From Typha latifolia (Eukaryota > Streptophyta > Magnoliopsida > Poales > Typhaceae), in NCBI GenBank assembly GCA_019914945.1, contig CM034108.1, positions 1,126,001 to 1,190,000 of the forward strand: a stretch of DNA of 64,000 nt, read 5' to 3'. Shown here one piece after another: positions 12,301-24,545 of the stretch. The notes below the pieces were generated by a model that made no database searches, was not told the DNA's origin, and worked only from the letters and a program-made list of their open reading frames with translations. Numbering within the stretch: the first letter of the stretch is position 1; every line of letters begins with the position of its first letter. Position numbers and translations under genes: made by a program.

Positions 12301-13835
12301 ACTCGGCATTGTGGCAGAGAACATCATTCCTTGACGTTTTGATGGCAACTTTTCCAGAATTATTTCCACATCTTCATCAAACCCGACTGCTAGCATTTGA
12401 TCAGCTTCATCAAGAACAACAAACTGGATTTCTGACAAATTCAAAGCGCCTCTTTTAAGCAGATCAATAATTCGACCAGGTGTACCAACCACAACATCGA
12501 CCCCATAATCAAGTGTTCTCATTTGTTGGCTAATAGGGACACCTCCATAGACACAAATTGTGTCCAATGAAGAAGATTCTCTGAATTCCTTCTCCACCTG
12601 TCGGGCAAGTTCTCTAGTTGGTGCCAAAACAATGGCTAACGGGTTTCTACCACGACTGCAAGGATCAATGTAATTTTCGGTATTAATTAGCATTTGACAC
12701 AAAATACATTTGCAAGAACACCTAATTTTTATAGGGCATACAACAACAAATCAGCAGTATAATTAGGTGACAGCAGAACTACACTAACCCATGCTTCTCA
12801 TTAAAGCGCATAATCTTATCCATTATAGGAATGCCAAAAGCCAGAGTTTTTCCGGTTCCTGTTTTTGCACGACCAATCATATCCCGCCCTTTCATAGCTG
12901 GTTCGAGAACAGCTCTCTAAACAAGAAATTTTATAAACAAAACATCAAATTGCAGTTTATATGTATGCAAGGAAAACGTTCATGCAAAGTTGCTCATTAT
13001 CATGAAACCAGATGCATAAAGCTAAAGAAAAAGAAAAACAGGGAATATTAGCGACTATCACCCATGCTTGGGAGGATGGTTTCATGTGTTTAAGAAAATG
13101 TACTCGAGTTTCTCATCATATACAAAATGCAGGAAATCAACAATAAAATGATTTGTATTGATAAAGCCTTGTTAGATTGATATAATTTCCTTCGCAATAT
13201 AACTACATCTCAAATGTATATAGCCAACTTATTCTCTTTCTTTCTTCACCGATTTGACTTCCAGTTTATTACCAAATCGAAGATAGGTATAGGTCTTCCC
13301 GATAAATCTTTCCCCAACATCACTCCGATCGGCATAAAAACTGTGAACCGCCGAAACCGAACATAACTAAACCTTCGAATGCCATCAACGAGAAAAATCA
13401 TTCAAAACTTCCAACTTTTAATCACAGAAACGCTACCTGAATTGGAAAGAGCTTCGTTATCCCCTTCTTCGCGAGACTAGATACGATATCCTGCGAGATC
13501 CCCAACTTAGCGATCTCCAAGCCTTCGTCCCCCCTCTTCGAGCTCCCCTTCTCCTCCTCGTAGAACTCATCGACCGCGAACTCTGCTCGAGCGACATCCG
13601 AGGCCTTAAACCCCAGCGGCCGCGCAAAGAAATGAAACTCCCTCCGGAAGAATCCACCAGATCCCACTTTATCCGCCCCCAGCGATCCCCGAAGAGCGCC
13701 GCATACGTCATAGGAGAAAGACTCGGCGGCGATCGACGGCGATAAATGGAGCGATTCGGACGAGAGGAGGGCAGCTAGGGTTCGCCTGGAAGCCAAAGAG
13801 GCGATCGAAGAGGACCTACGGAGTAAAAGGCTCAT
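9310..13835 (-). CDS. RH53: DEAD-box ATP-dependent RNA helicase, mitochondrial RH9/RH53 (PMH) type
   Basis: ATP-dependent RNA helicase of the plant RH9/RH53 (PMH1/PMH2) group, known to act in mitochondria on group II intron splicing and RNA folding. Seven exons close in frame: 13437-13835, 12789-12916, 12247-12655, 11286-11384, 10960-11184, 10215-10376 and 9310-9786, giving 632 residues. The N-terminus [19 protein letters not shown] is basic and Ser-rich without acids, as in a mitochondrial presequence. Helicase motifs run in order: AKTGTGKT (motif I, near residue 150), PTRELA, TPGR, DEAD (near 257), SAT, then [13 protein letters not shown] (motif VI) in the second RecA-like domain. The last exon encodes about 140 residues of repeated [11 protein letters not shown] and FGDS units, the usual low-complexity tail of this group. 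Choosing RH53 over RH9 is arbitrary. The gene is divergent from the renalase-like gene. Confidence 0.92.
9330..9740 (-). repeat. Coding tandem-like Gly/Ser/Phe/Arg repeats of the helicase tail
   Basis: Degenerate repeats of about 27-30 bp encode GRSGGFG-type units in the last helicase exon. Long open frames on all strands here, such as the Pro-rich plus-strand frame at 9347-9631, are consequences of this repetitive composition and are not separate genes. Confidence 0.8.
10074..10131. repeat. Perfect 29-bp tandem duplication
   Basis: The unit starting AAGGTGATATTTAAAAAG is present at 10074-10102 and again at 10103-10131 without mismatch, in the last helicase intron (9787-10214). The identity suggests a recent slippage or repair duplication. 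Confidence 0.9.
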
Positions 13836-14221
13836 GGTTTTGGATACTAGTAGTAGAAAGGGAAGGAAAAGGAGAGGGATAAACCCTAGAAGACGGCTAG
13901 GGTTTTAAGGAGGAGAGCCGAAGCAGAGCAACGAGTTCGAGAAAGTGGAAAAATCTCGGGGGAGGGTTTTGGGAAGGGAGAAGATATTTATGGGAGGGGT
14001 GGCAAATGGAGGATGAAACACGACCACGACCACACGGGGGTCTTGTATATGGCGGGATGTTGACCGTCTGATTGGGAACTGACGGTGATCTCTACTCATT
14101 TCTTTGGGCCTTTAATTGCACTGGGCCGGCCTTTAGTAAACGTTCCGGTCTCTATCGGGCCGAAACCCATTAGCTTGTTTAATCTCTTAACGGGTCAGCA
14201 TGAGCCACGTCATCCCAAACG

Positions 14222-14271
<50 letters not shown>

Positions 14272-14280
14272 CCGATCGCC
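13836..14280. promoter_or_regulatory. Shared divergent promoter of the helicase and the renalase-like gene
   Basis: Only 445 bp separate the two divergent start codons. Visible elements are an inverted pair of telo-boxes, AAACCCTA at 13881-13888 and TAGGGTTT at 13898-13905, on the helicase side, and two TGGGCC site II elements at 14105-14110 and 14122-14127. Both element types are known in plant housekeeping and organelle-protein promoters (TCP and telo-box binding factors). Co-regulation is an inference. Confidence 0.65.
14229..14267. repeat. (CT)n microsatellite just upstream of the renalase-like start
   Basis: 39 bp of uninterrupted CT ending 13 bp before the ATG at 14281. CT/GA tracts are common in plant 5' leaders. 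Here the tract is also in frame with an upstream ATG at 14200. Confidence 0.95.
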
Positions 14281-16846
14281 ATGAGAAGCGCCGCCAATGT
14301 AGCCGTCATAGGCAGCGGAAGTAATCCCTCCTCCCCTTGATAGCCTCTCCTTCTTCTCCCTGTATCGCTTCGTGGTCTCTTCTTTGATTCGATTCATGGG
14401 TGGTTTCGATTCCTTGTCCCAGTTTCGGGAGCGGTGTGCGCGTCGATGCTTGCGTCGAAAGGGGTCTCCGTCACCGTCTTCGAATCTGGAAGAGGTCCGG
14501 GCGGGAGGATGTCTAGCCGGAGGTAGTTGTTTCGGTTTTGAAAGCCAAAGATTTGATCATGATTTTATTGCTTCGCGTTGTGTTAAAAACCGATCGCGTG
14601 GTTGATGCAGGGAAAATTTGGAGGACGGGAAGGAGTTGTACTTCGATCACGGCGCTCCTTACTTTACCGTGAATCACCAGGAGGTGGCGGGCGTCGTTCG
14701 TTCGTGGGAAGCACGAGGTCTCGTTGCCGAGTGGAAGGAAAAATTTGGGTCTTTTGATCGGAATACTGGCGAATTCTTGGATCTTGATAAGGTCAGTTGG
14801 CAAATTTCCATTATAACTTTCGATGTCATTTCACATGTACATGTTTATATATAAATTTCCATTACAACCTTTTTTTTCTTCTTCTTCATTTGGAGAGGAC
14901 AGGATGTAAGCAAGCCATAAGATGACACACTTATATATAGATTTAGTGTTTGAGTGCCTAGGTAATTTACTATTACAGGAAGGGACAACAAAGAAGTATG
15001 TGGGAGTTCCAGGCATGAACTCGATCTGCAAAGCACTATGTCTAGAACCTGGTTAGTAGTATTAGTCACTGATCTGGTTCTTTGATGCCTAGAGAAGAAT
15101 CTATTTAATGTTTTTCTCGGCTGTCTTCCTCTTTAGGGGTGGAGGCAAGATTTGGTGTAACTGTTGGTAAAATGGATTGGCTTCATGATAGGAGTTCATG
15201 GTCATTGACTGGCTTGGGTGGACAGGATCTAGGTCACTTTGATGGTGTTGTGGCCTCAGACAAAAATATTTCATCATCAAGGTTTACTGGGGTAACTGGA
15301 AGACCACCACCTCTTGGTTTGTCATCTTTCCAGGATCCTAAGCATTACATCTCTGTAGACAAAACAACCTTGTAGTCTATATCTGTATCCCTTTAATTGA
15401 CGTTTAGCATTCTTGCGCATATTAATTAGCTTTACAGTAGATAGCATCACCAATTACAGTATAGTAGTATACTGTCTTATTGTTGGATGTTCTCGTGAAA
15501 AACAAGGACCTTAATTGACTATTCTTGGTTTACAGCCGGTAAGCTTTGATGGCATTGGATACGTTATGTATGTTTAAGCTAACACTTCATATTACTTTAT
15601 ATAAATAACTTGTCTTGTTTCAATGTATTCTTTAAAATAATTAGTAAAATATAGTTGTCAATTACAAGTATTAAGATTGAAAAACAATAGTATTGTATGC
15701 CTAGTTGTTACAGTCTCATCATTGACTTAGCCCCTGCATATGCTGCATACGGCCCATATGATACAATAGGAGGGGATATTAGAGAATGTTGGACCACAAT
15801 GTTTGAGGAAATAAAAATCTTTGACTGATTTGGATTTCTAATCTCTTGTTTATAATCTTTTTCAGATGTAGCATTATTTCCGGAACTGTCCATGATGTCA
15901 CAAGATATCCCAGCTCATCCATGCTTTGCTCTTATGTTGGCATTCTCAGAACCTCTGACTTCAGTAAAAAAATTTGCACTCAAGCTATTTGTACTCCAAC
16001 ATTTTATACAGGTCATGATTTCTAATGCTTTAGGTACCTATTAAAGGCTTTTCCTTCAAGAACTCTGAGGTTTTAAGCTGGGCTTTCTGTGATAGTAGTA
16101 AGCCAGGACGTAGGTGTATGCCTGACAATAGGTAGCTACTGTATCACCTTTCACTTGTGTGCCAGCAGTTGCTCTTCTCAGTTTAACTGAATTATCTTAT
16201 TCGTATTCAGTGAGTCTTGGACATTACACTCAACAGCTGAGTATGCAGCTAGGGTAATTGCAGAAAGTGGGCTTCGAAAACCTTCCAGTGATGCATTAGC
16301 TAAGGTGGCAGAAGAGTTATTCCAAGAATTTCAGGGTTCAGTATACAATGTTCCTCGGCCATATTTTATGAAAGCTCACAGATGGTTAGTATTAGCTCCC
16401 TATGTAGTGCACTGAAATGTTTCTTATTACTCTTTAGTTGGAGAAATAGAGAAAAGTATTAAACATTTCTAACAACTCACATCAGAACAAGATACTCCAG
16501 AAATGGATTGTTTATCGTATGTTCTGCATACATAATAATGCATTGCTACATATCTATGTGCACCTTCACGTGCGTAAATATGTAAATCAGACTGGATTCT
16601 AAGGTGTCGTTGAGACTTTGTTTATCTATACAATATTTTGCATTGACTATTTAATGAAAATGCAGGGGCAGTGCTTTTCCAGCTGTTGCTATAGGTGTGG
16701 AGGACAAGTGTCTCTGGGACAAGAACACAAAATTAGCTATCTGTGGAGATTTTTGCACCAGTCCAAATATCGAAGGAGCTATCCTTAGTGGCATAAGAGC
16801 AGCTTCTAAAATTCTAGGAAGCTTGAACATCTTTTCAGGAATGTAA
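14281..16846 (+). CDS. Renalase-like FAD/NAD(P)-binding oxidoreductase
   Basis: Flavoprotein of the plant renalase-like group (compare Arabidopsis At3g04650). Animal and bacterial renalases oxidise mis-hydrogenated forms of NAD(P)H; the plant substrate is not known from sequence. Nine exons close in frame: 14281-14320, 14423-14522, 14611-14791, 14979-15051, 15137-15316, 15866-15963, 16034-16131, 16211-16384 and 16666-16846, giving 374 residues. The dinucleotide-binding start VAVIGSGISGA (GxGxxG) is restored by splicing exons 1 and 2, followed by VTVFESGRGPGGRMSSRR, the usual FAD-contact stretch. Near the end, AICGDFC, NIEGAILSG and AASKILG match the C-terminal FAD-binding region of amine-oxidase-like flavoproteins. 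The FAD motif starts about eight residues from the N-terminus, so no organelle signal is seen with this start; an in-frame ATG at 14200 would add 27 residues. Confidence 0.88.
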
Positions 16847-19800
16847 TTGAATTTGATAATTTTTTGCATAACTATTTATAGGACGTGGCACGTCCTTGCA
16901 ATTCATCCTCAATAATTTCTGAGAGATCAATGCCTCGTAAGATGAGATGAGTATTGTGATCCTGAGAGAACAGTTATTGTTAAGTTTTTTTTTACCGCAC
17001 TCGTCACAGGTCTGAAACAATTATGGACCTACAGGAAGAAATTTTCTTGATGTTTCTTGTACGAGACGTCTGGATTATGTTTTATTGTGAACCTGAATAG
17101 AACAAGTTCCATCTCTTTGTTCTTTCTTTTTCTCTTTTGTGCATTGGGACCACCCTGGATCTCTGCATTTACATGCAATTTGTCTGCCATCACATGCAAG
17201 TTTGTTATCTTGGTTATACTTTCTTTGTGCTGAAAAAGAAAAGGTGAAAGGAATATGAAAGGGAGAAAAGAAAAGGAGAAGAGAAGGGCAGAAACTATTC
17301 TATGAAAATTGGAAGCAATAGATTCATCAGTCTTAATGTATTCATTCATTATGTGGGTATAATGTACTTATAAGCAATTTATGTGTTGAATACACTATGG
17401 TAAAAGAAAAGCAGGTAATGAAGATAGACACTGTTTTATTCCATTGTCATGTATGACTTCAGCGTTACATCCATGATTGATGCATCTGCTGCACAACTTG
17501 CACTTCACCAAATCATTGCATCTAATTTATTAGACTAGTCCATTCTGCCTAGTTCATTACATAAAAGTGCTCTTGTCCTCTTCTATTCATTTCAATGAGG
17601 AAAACATTGAAGAGATGCACATCACATCCTTCTCTCTATCTCTAACTTTCAATTTGTAATGCATGCTTCAATCCAGAATACATGTGAGAGAAAGAGAAAT
17701 AGTGGTCCACCCAACTAGTGTTCCATGAAGAAACAAGAAAAAGGTAATTAAAGCTATTCTCCAACTACTCATTCATTCATTCATGAATCTTGTTCTTTAA
17801 TTCAAACAATAGAAGAGCATGCAGCAAAGATCTCTCCTTTCAAATCCAAGATAAAGTGGAAAGTATCAAGTCAGGGAACACAATTATAGCTGCAACCCAC
17901 AATTTGGAAACTTGAACACCAAACTACAATAACAACAGTGAAAAGAAAAGAAAGAAGAGGAAAAAGAAAAGAAAAAAAAAACTAAGAAAACAAAGAACAT
18001 TTTTTGTCATTCTTATCATTGTATTCCTATTGTAAAGTCATAGCAAACACTAGTAAATCCCCACCAATGTTTGATGCCACTTTATTCCTATGGCTACTAA
18101 AGTGGGCCAAAAACAAGGAGATGTCAAAGAAGAACACCTACAAGACACACATGATCCCCATCAAACTTACACATACTGACATACAAATATACAATTGGTG
18201 CTCATCCACCCCTCACTCTACTTCATCTAAATGGCCTTTGCTATATTCTTGCCATCGAAATCAGAAGAAAGGCATCTAAGTCAAGTCTCCTATGGCTGCT
18301 GTCAGCTCTTACTTGTTTGAAACTTTTAATTTCCCACACCCATAAAGTTCACGATGTATGCCCATGGAACCCAATTTTTGTCTTCTTTTAATTAAAGACG
18401 AAGAATTTGGGATCTTGGTGGTTATCAACATCGCATCATCCATTCTTCAAATTTAGCTGAACAACAAGTACTCTGATAAGAGTACCACATATGCTAATAT
18501 TTCACAAGCATCGCAAAAAAAGAAATGTCAAACGAATTAAATCATTCAGATCAATCAACGTGGATGAAAGAGTGCCAATTGTGGTTTTAATCAGCAATAT
18601 TTTTGTATGAGCTTAATTTAACACAAGTGTGGTCCTATAAGAGATGTAATAAAAGCTTGCTAATTAACTACCATTGAGATAGTTGCCATGCAATTTGGCC
18701 ATATAATATATCATATATATGGAAAGAAACTTATCTCTACCCATTGAGGAGATTGGACTACTCGAAGAGCTTCTAGGATTCCCCTCATATATCATAATTA
18801 ATTTCAAAGATTAATTCTGCACGTGAGATTAATAGATCTAAGATCCAAGCAGGCAATGGTTGACCAAAAGTGTCATGTCCAACACTCGTGCGGCTACACA
18901 CGTGGCGGCACATCGATTAGATAGGGCACCACATGTTTGATGTTTTACTCCAAGTAGTTAAATTTAATGTGGACCCACATACACATATATAGACCAAATG
19001 AGAGAACCACAGCACATTAACGTTATAAAATAATCTATTTCTAGCATTTTTGAATAATTATTGTCGTTAAACTAACTATGCGTTCTTCTCTAAAGTAATT
19101 CAACTATCTAAGCAAGATGTAGTGCATGAGTTAGTTTATATATTTTTATTTATATCATATTAGATATCAGTGCATATAAATAAAATTAAACATAAAGAAT
19201 TAAACTTTTAAGTTCAGGGTTAGCCTTTAGACGTGTTGCACGACCCACCTCTGCACTCTATTATTTATGCCTCTAGCTCAAGTCCCAACCACTGAAGTCA
19301 GTTCAAAAAAAAGTGCTTGAAAAAGGTCTAATCCCCAAAAGTTCCATCTTTCAAGGAGAGGAGTTGTTCATCTCATACTGGATGAATTTTGAAGCAATTA
19401 AGAGGGCTTTGCAGCTCTTCATGTGAATCACCACCTACTGGTCTCTCATTTCTTGGTAGCATCTACCAAACTTTACTGCATTAGAAGTCACTGGGGTGAC
19501 ACTTGTCTATGATATTAGAGAACCCATTGAGTGGAATCAATCATTCCTAATTGTTTTGGACCATCGCCTGTAGTATTCTTATGCAACTAATATTTTCTGT
19601 TTTCCCCAATTGCCAGTCAAAAGATGTACATTGTTGATGAGAAGGTGATTAGCTTCTCAATTGATGGGAGTGGAGAGAATTATGAGACGTGCAAGGAGTT
19701 TAATCATTTGAAATATATAAGTGCAGCAGCTTTAGCTAGCCAACTTTATTGTCATGAGAACCACTTAGTGCTTGACTTGGGCAATTCTATATTAATTAAG

Positions 19801-20071
19801 TGAAAGAAATCTAATCTATTGGATAACACCATTGATTGAGTAATGTTCATCAAACCCAAATCTAGAAGGATTAAGTGACCAAATATTAACCGGTTCTTAT
19901 ACAAGCTTACATTTTATAGGGAGAGAAAGAGGGAAAACAAAAAAAAAAACAACATAATCTAACATCCACTTATGATTCTGGCTAACTACATGTACAATAA
20001 TCTGCAATGTTTTCAGACATTTTATAATGAAACCTAATCTTTTATCATTATCAAATCAACATTAGTTGTTT
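16847..20071. other. Gene-free interval between convergent genes
   Basis: About 3.2 kb between the stop of the renalase-like gene and the stop of the patatin-like gene. The ends should be their 3' untranslated regions. The middle is AT-rich with short homopurine runs (near 17935-17990), a W-box-like TTGACC near 18861 and a CACGTGGC element near 18899. The minus-strand frame at 17029-17349 has no recognisable domain. No transposon ends or RNA gene were recognised. Confidence 0.5.
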
Positions 20072-21748
20072 CTATAGGATCGTGTTGAGCACCCGACCAA
20101 CCAGAATGGAGTAAGAGGGAGACGTCGTCAAAGTCTTGGTTGGTGTGGTTGTAGTAGTAGTGGTGGTGGTAATTATTGACGAGGTTTCTGATGACAATCG
20201 TGGTGTCATCGGCTGCTTCACTACCACAGTAGGAAGCGGGCTAATTTTTCTCCGATCGTGTTCTTTTACAAGCTCATGCGCAAACCATTCAAGCTTCTCA
20301 GCATTACTTTCCTCCGCTAACTTCTTCCCTCGAAAGAGCACTGATTCTATATTCTTTTGTGATAACATCTCCTCTGCCTCTCCTGCCACTTTCTTCTTCT
20401 CAGTCGATTCCGCATTGCAAACAACTTTTGATGTGTCTAAATTTCTAAGCAAAGATCCCGTAGCCTAATAAAATAAAATAAATAAAGATTACCAAATTAA
20501 ACATTTTTTCTGTAGAAATAAATTAAGCATTAGAAATTCATAAGTTACAAAGTAATTGTAGTGGTAATTATTAAAAAAAAACATAGAGATGGGAATTTCG
20601 AAAATTGACTTTTAAAATAGTACCTGGATGCGGATGTAGTTGCTTGTCCTGTTATGTCCGAAAGCCATAGCGACTGCTTGATCTACCTGATGGCAAACAA
20701 ATTTAAAGTACTTCCGATAAATCTAAGAACCAAAAATTGATCAAAATAAATCAAGAAAAGTTTTAAAAAAACATGAAAGAGAGAAGAAGATAAATTTAGG
20801 AATAGTTGTAATCCATACCATATCCGCGACACCCTCCGCCGCGATTCTAACGATCTCCGACGACGTCGGCGGCGGCGTCTTTCGGCCGTGCTCGCCGACT
20901 TCCCCGCTCCCGATCGACACGACGAGGAGGTCCTTGACCCCGGCGGCGTGCGGGAACTCGACCTTGTTGTTAAGCACGTGCGTGATGGCCGCCGCCGTGG
21001 GGTTCCCCATCGCCACCCCTCCACCCACCGCCACTATCCTTTTCCGCCCGTCCACCGACTTAATCTCCACCGCCTTCCCCTCCCCCTCCGCGCATGTCGC
21101 CGCGCACACATCGCTCATCAGGAAGTCGAACCCTTCGTTCTCCACCGCGTCCGCCCTCGAGAACAAGAACGGCCCGCCGGTGACCATATCGTAGCACGGT
21201 ATCAGCACCGCTCCCACCGTATCTCTCAGCGTCATTTCACCGAACACTTTGCGGAACACCTTCCCCCCCGACCGCCGGAAAAGACCCCGGAGGAGCGCCT
21301 TACGGCCGCCGTCCGGCGACCATTTACGGCGGAGGTTCCGTATCAGGAACCCCATCGCCTCCTCCGCCGAGAAAAGCGGCCTGCCGTGGGGGCCCCGCGA
21401 GAAGACCATCGCGGCGAGAACCCCGCCGGCGCCGGATCCGGCAGCGACATCGAAGAAATCGGCAATCCGGGCGGCAGGGTTGCCGGACCGTTGGCGGAGG
21501 GAGGACTCGAGACGGACGAGGGCGGCGCCGGCGAGGAGGCCGTCAGACGCGCGACCGCCACCGTCGATGGAGAGGATGCAGACCTTGCCGGACGGGGTAT
21601 GGTGCTTCGTTGGAGTCTTCCCCGGGGTTACGGGGAGGGATCCAGAGGATAGGAAAAGCTTGGGGTCGTCGTAGCCGAAGAGGAACTTGCTCTCGAGAAT
21701 GGAGAAGATCTCGTAGCTTAACTTGTCGACATCAAAGCTCGGGTCCAT
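20072..21748 (-). CDS. Patatin-related phospholipase A, group III (patatin-like)
   Basis: Member of the plant pPLAIII (PLP6-9) group, acyl hydrolase-like proteins linked to cell elongation and lipid remodelling. Three exons close in frame: 20819-21748, 20624-20686 and 20072-20464, giving 461 residues. The N-terminus contains SYEIFSILESKFLFGYDDPK, then the anion-hole motif DGGG at residues 62-65. The usual GxSxG nucleophile elbow reads GSGAG at 104-108, with Gly106 where Ser would be, as is known for group III. The usual DG[GA] of the catalytic dyad reads VGGG at 241-244, with Gly242 where Asp would be. NPTAAAITHVLNNK follows. The C-terminal tail ends in a run of nine Thr. Exon 1 is clearly GC-rich. 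Catalysis is doubtful from the missing residues, although activity has been reported for some group III members. Confidence 0.88.
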
Positions 21749-21753
21749 TTGTT

Positions 21754-21784
<31 letters not shown>

Positions 21785-22300
21785 TGGAGAGGGAGATATG
21801 CGAATTGAGAAGGTGTGGAGAGCTCTAATGGAGGTTTATATGAAGGAAGACGAAGGAGCGCACGATAGCAGTATCTCAATCTCGTGATGGTCAATGGACG
21901 AGAATGCCCTTATCAATTGTCGCGGGACGGGTCGTGTAATGGCCACCATCCGTTAATTGCGGAATGAACGGTTGGATGCTGACGGTAACCACCGCACGAG
22001 TGAAGGAATGGTCGATGCGATATTTTGGCGAGGAGATTGACGGGAAAACATAGGAAGGGTGACGCACGTGTGGTGAGCCCGGGATCCGGTCACCGACGGG
22101 CGACCGAGATAAATGTGCCGAGGGACAAGAAGATCAGAATGGCGGAGATTGGAAATAAGAGCTGTCGGAGGAGCAGCAGACATACTTATTATTATTATTT
22201 TTTTTAAACCCAAAATATTCTTGATGATTAGAATTTTACCAAAATTTTTAAAATAAAATTAGTTTGAACACATTCATAATTCAGTTAGTTAATGTGTGAG
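21749..22300 (-). promoter_or_regulatory. 5' leader and promoter of the patatin-like gene
   Basis: A GA-rich tract lies directly upstream of the start (about 21754-21783). A palindromic CACGTG followed by TGG lies at 22065-22070, about 320 bp upstream of the start codon, a typical place for a G-box or ABRE. No confirmed TATA box. Confidence 0.5.
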
Positions 22301-24545
22301 ATTTGATTAACATTCATGTATTATATTTTTTTTTATCAGAATTAATATTTTCTACCTTATTTTTACCCATTGGAAAGTTAGGATTGAGATTCCCATTGGA
22401 GACAAGCTTATATGATTATAGAGTGGTCCTAAAAAAACTATAAATGAAACAGTTGGCACTTACTTATAATAATTAGCTTATGCCTTTTTCAATATGATTT
22501 TTTTAAATTAAAAAAAGGTTATACTGCATGTATGCAAAATACTTTTTGAGATTATTATTTGATGGATATATTACCAACATGTGCTACTGAACTCTAATAG
22601 GTGTTGTAAGGTTACCTGATTTGGTGAAATAATATGTGATATTGAGTTAAAAAAATATATATTTGAGACATTATTTGAGCAATCGCGAGATGCCACTTGG
22701 CTAGTTGCAGGCTATTTGTTCGAGAAATATTTATTTTTAAGCTACTTATGATTTAAACTGTCTACTCCTTCTTTTTTCTTATAATTTTTATATAGTTTTC
22801 GAGCTAACTTTATTTTTTAAAATACCTTAGAAAAAAAGGTATTTTAAAGAATTGCTAAGCAAATCTTGCAAAGTGAGGGTTCCATACTAAGATTATATAA
22901 TCTACATCCACAATCTTTGGCATTAATCATGTGATTTAGCTTTAGCTTTAGCTTTATGTATGTTAATTAAAGTTTTGGAAGGCTCTTAATTAAGTTATAA
23001 GTGTGTTGGGAGTCATGTCTACACTTCTTGGAAGGATGAAGGGTTGGTGCAAAACAATGTGGTACTAAAGAAATAAGCACCATATATAGTGTTTGGCTGG
23101 AATCATAAACCACTTAATTTATTCAAATTTTTAGTTATATCTTCTCCATTTGGCTCATCTTAGTAAAAAGAAATATGCTACTTAGTTGTGACCTAGATCA
23201 CATTTGTGAACAATTCTATCTCTCTCTCTCCTTCGTTTTTAGATAGTAATTGAGGATTTATTTGCTATGGATTAGGTCATCATGGTATTCCCATCTTATG
23301 CAATCAATTAGAATAGAACTATTCTTATACGCTAAGGTTGGTGAAGGTAGATAGAAAGGTGATCAAAAGGACAAAAGGAGTGATCATTTGATGGTTTAGT
23401 GGTGCAAATCATTGTCAATTAGTCTATATCAATTCTCCACAATTAATCAATTAATTAATTACCTTTGGTAGGACCTCATCATGCCAAACTCCAGTGGAAA
23501 AGAAAAATGTGAAATTTTTCTTCCAACAATTAGACTAAATAAGGCTAAGTTGTTGTAGCTAATCTTTCAATTCTATCAGCTTACAACAGTCGTCAGGAGT
23601 TCAGATTTCTCCGTAGACATTGGGGGTAGACATTTAATAAATTTTCTATCAAGACACTATATACGCATAATTTAAACTCATTACACGCATAGACCTATAA
23701 CAGTTCATTTCTTAACATTGATTCAGCTATTCAACATACATATTGAGAAAAAATATTAGCTAAAAATAATCTTATTGATTAATTCCTTAACTCGAAAAGT
23801 TAATTAAGTGGCCAGCATCATGCCCCTTGTTTCTTTTTACCTCTTTGAGCTTTCAATAGTATGGCTTAGACTTAGCTGGTAATTGACTGGATAACTGGTG
23901 AGGCCCATGATGTAGTAGTTATTTCTTCATGCAGTAGTAGCAATATCAACAAGTATGTAGATAGCTAACTAGTTCAGGTTGGTCCCCAGAACTCTACTTA
24001 TGGTGGTATAGAGTATATCAAAAGTAGACATTGGACCATTCTGTGCCTCTCCAAATTGTCAAGAAACCTAGTAAAGGCTGCAGCTCAAGGAGTATGGCTC
24101 TTCCCCAAAACTAACAAGATCCGAGTCCTTATATACTTGAATTATAAGAAATAGAGAGATACTAGAAACCATGAGGAGAAGCACAATGAAACACTGAGCT
24201 AAAACCCAATTAAGTAATAAAGAACCTTACCCTGGATAGACTTCAAAACACAAGAAACCCTCTCATTCTATTTTCTTGTAGGCTAATTGAGGAAAGACTT
24301 TCCAAGGGTTAATCAAAATGCCAAACAGGTAATCCACAAACTACAGCAATCCCTGTGACAACAGGAACGAAATACTCTCTCTAAAAAAGTAACAAAGAGA
24401 AAAAAAAATAAAAAAAAATCTACAGGAAGGCAATAATCATATCAGCAATGCCATTGGAACTGCAGGCATCGAGGGGAGGCCAGCAGTTTGCATTTTCCCA
24501 AAAATAAAAGAAAGTTTCACACAGCTAATCTACATCTACAACCTT
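22301..24545. other. Intergenic and GHR1 3' flank
   Basis: AT-rich, without a recognisable exon. The right end (from roughly 24050) should contain the GHR1 3' untranslated region. The plus-strand frame at 24577-24828 is antisense to the GHR1 kinase exon and is not a gene. Confidence 0.5.

Noticed and set aside
17029..17349. 106-residue minus-strand frame between convergent genes
   Set aside because: Lys- and Phe-rich composition from A/T runs, no recognisable family, lies in the likely 3' region of the renalase-like gene.
20888..21674. Long plus-strand frames of 254, 86 and 141 residues
   Set aside because: Antisense to the GC-rich first exon of the patatin-like gene; Arg/Pro-rich composition is typical of a shadow frame and there is no domain.
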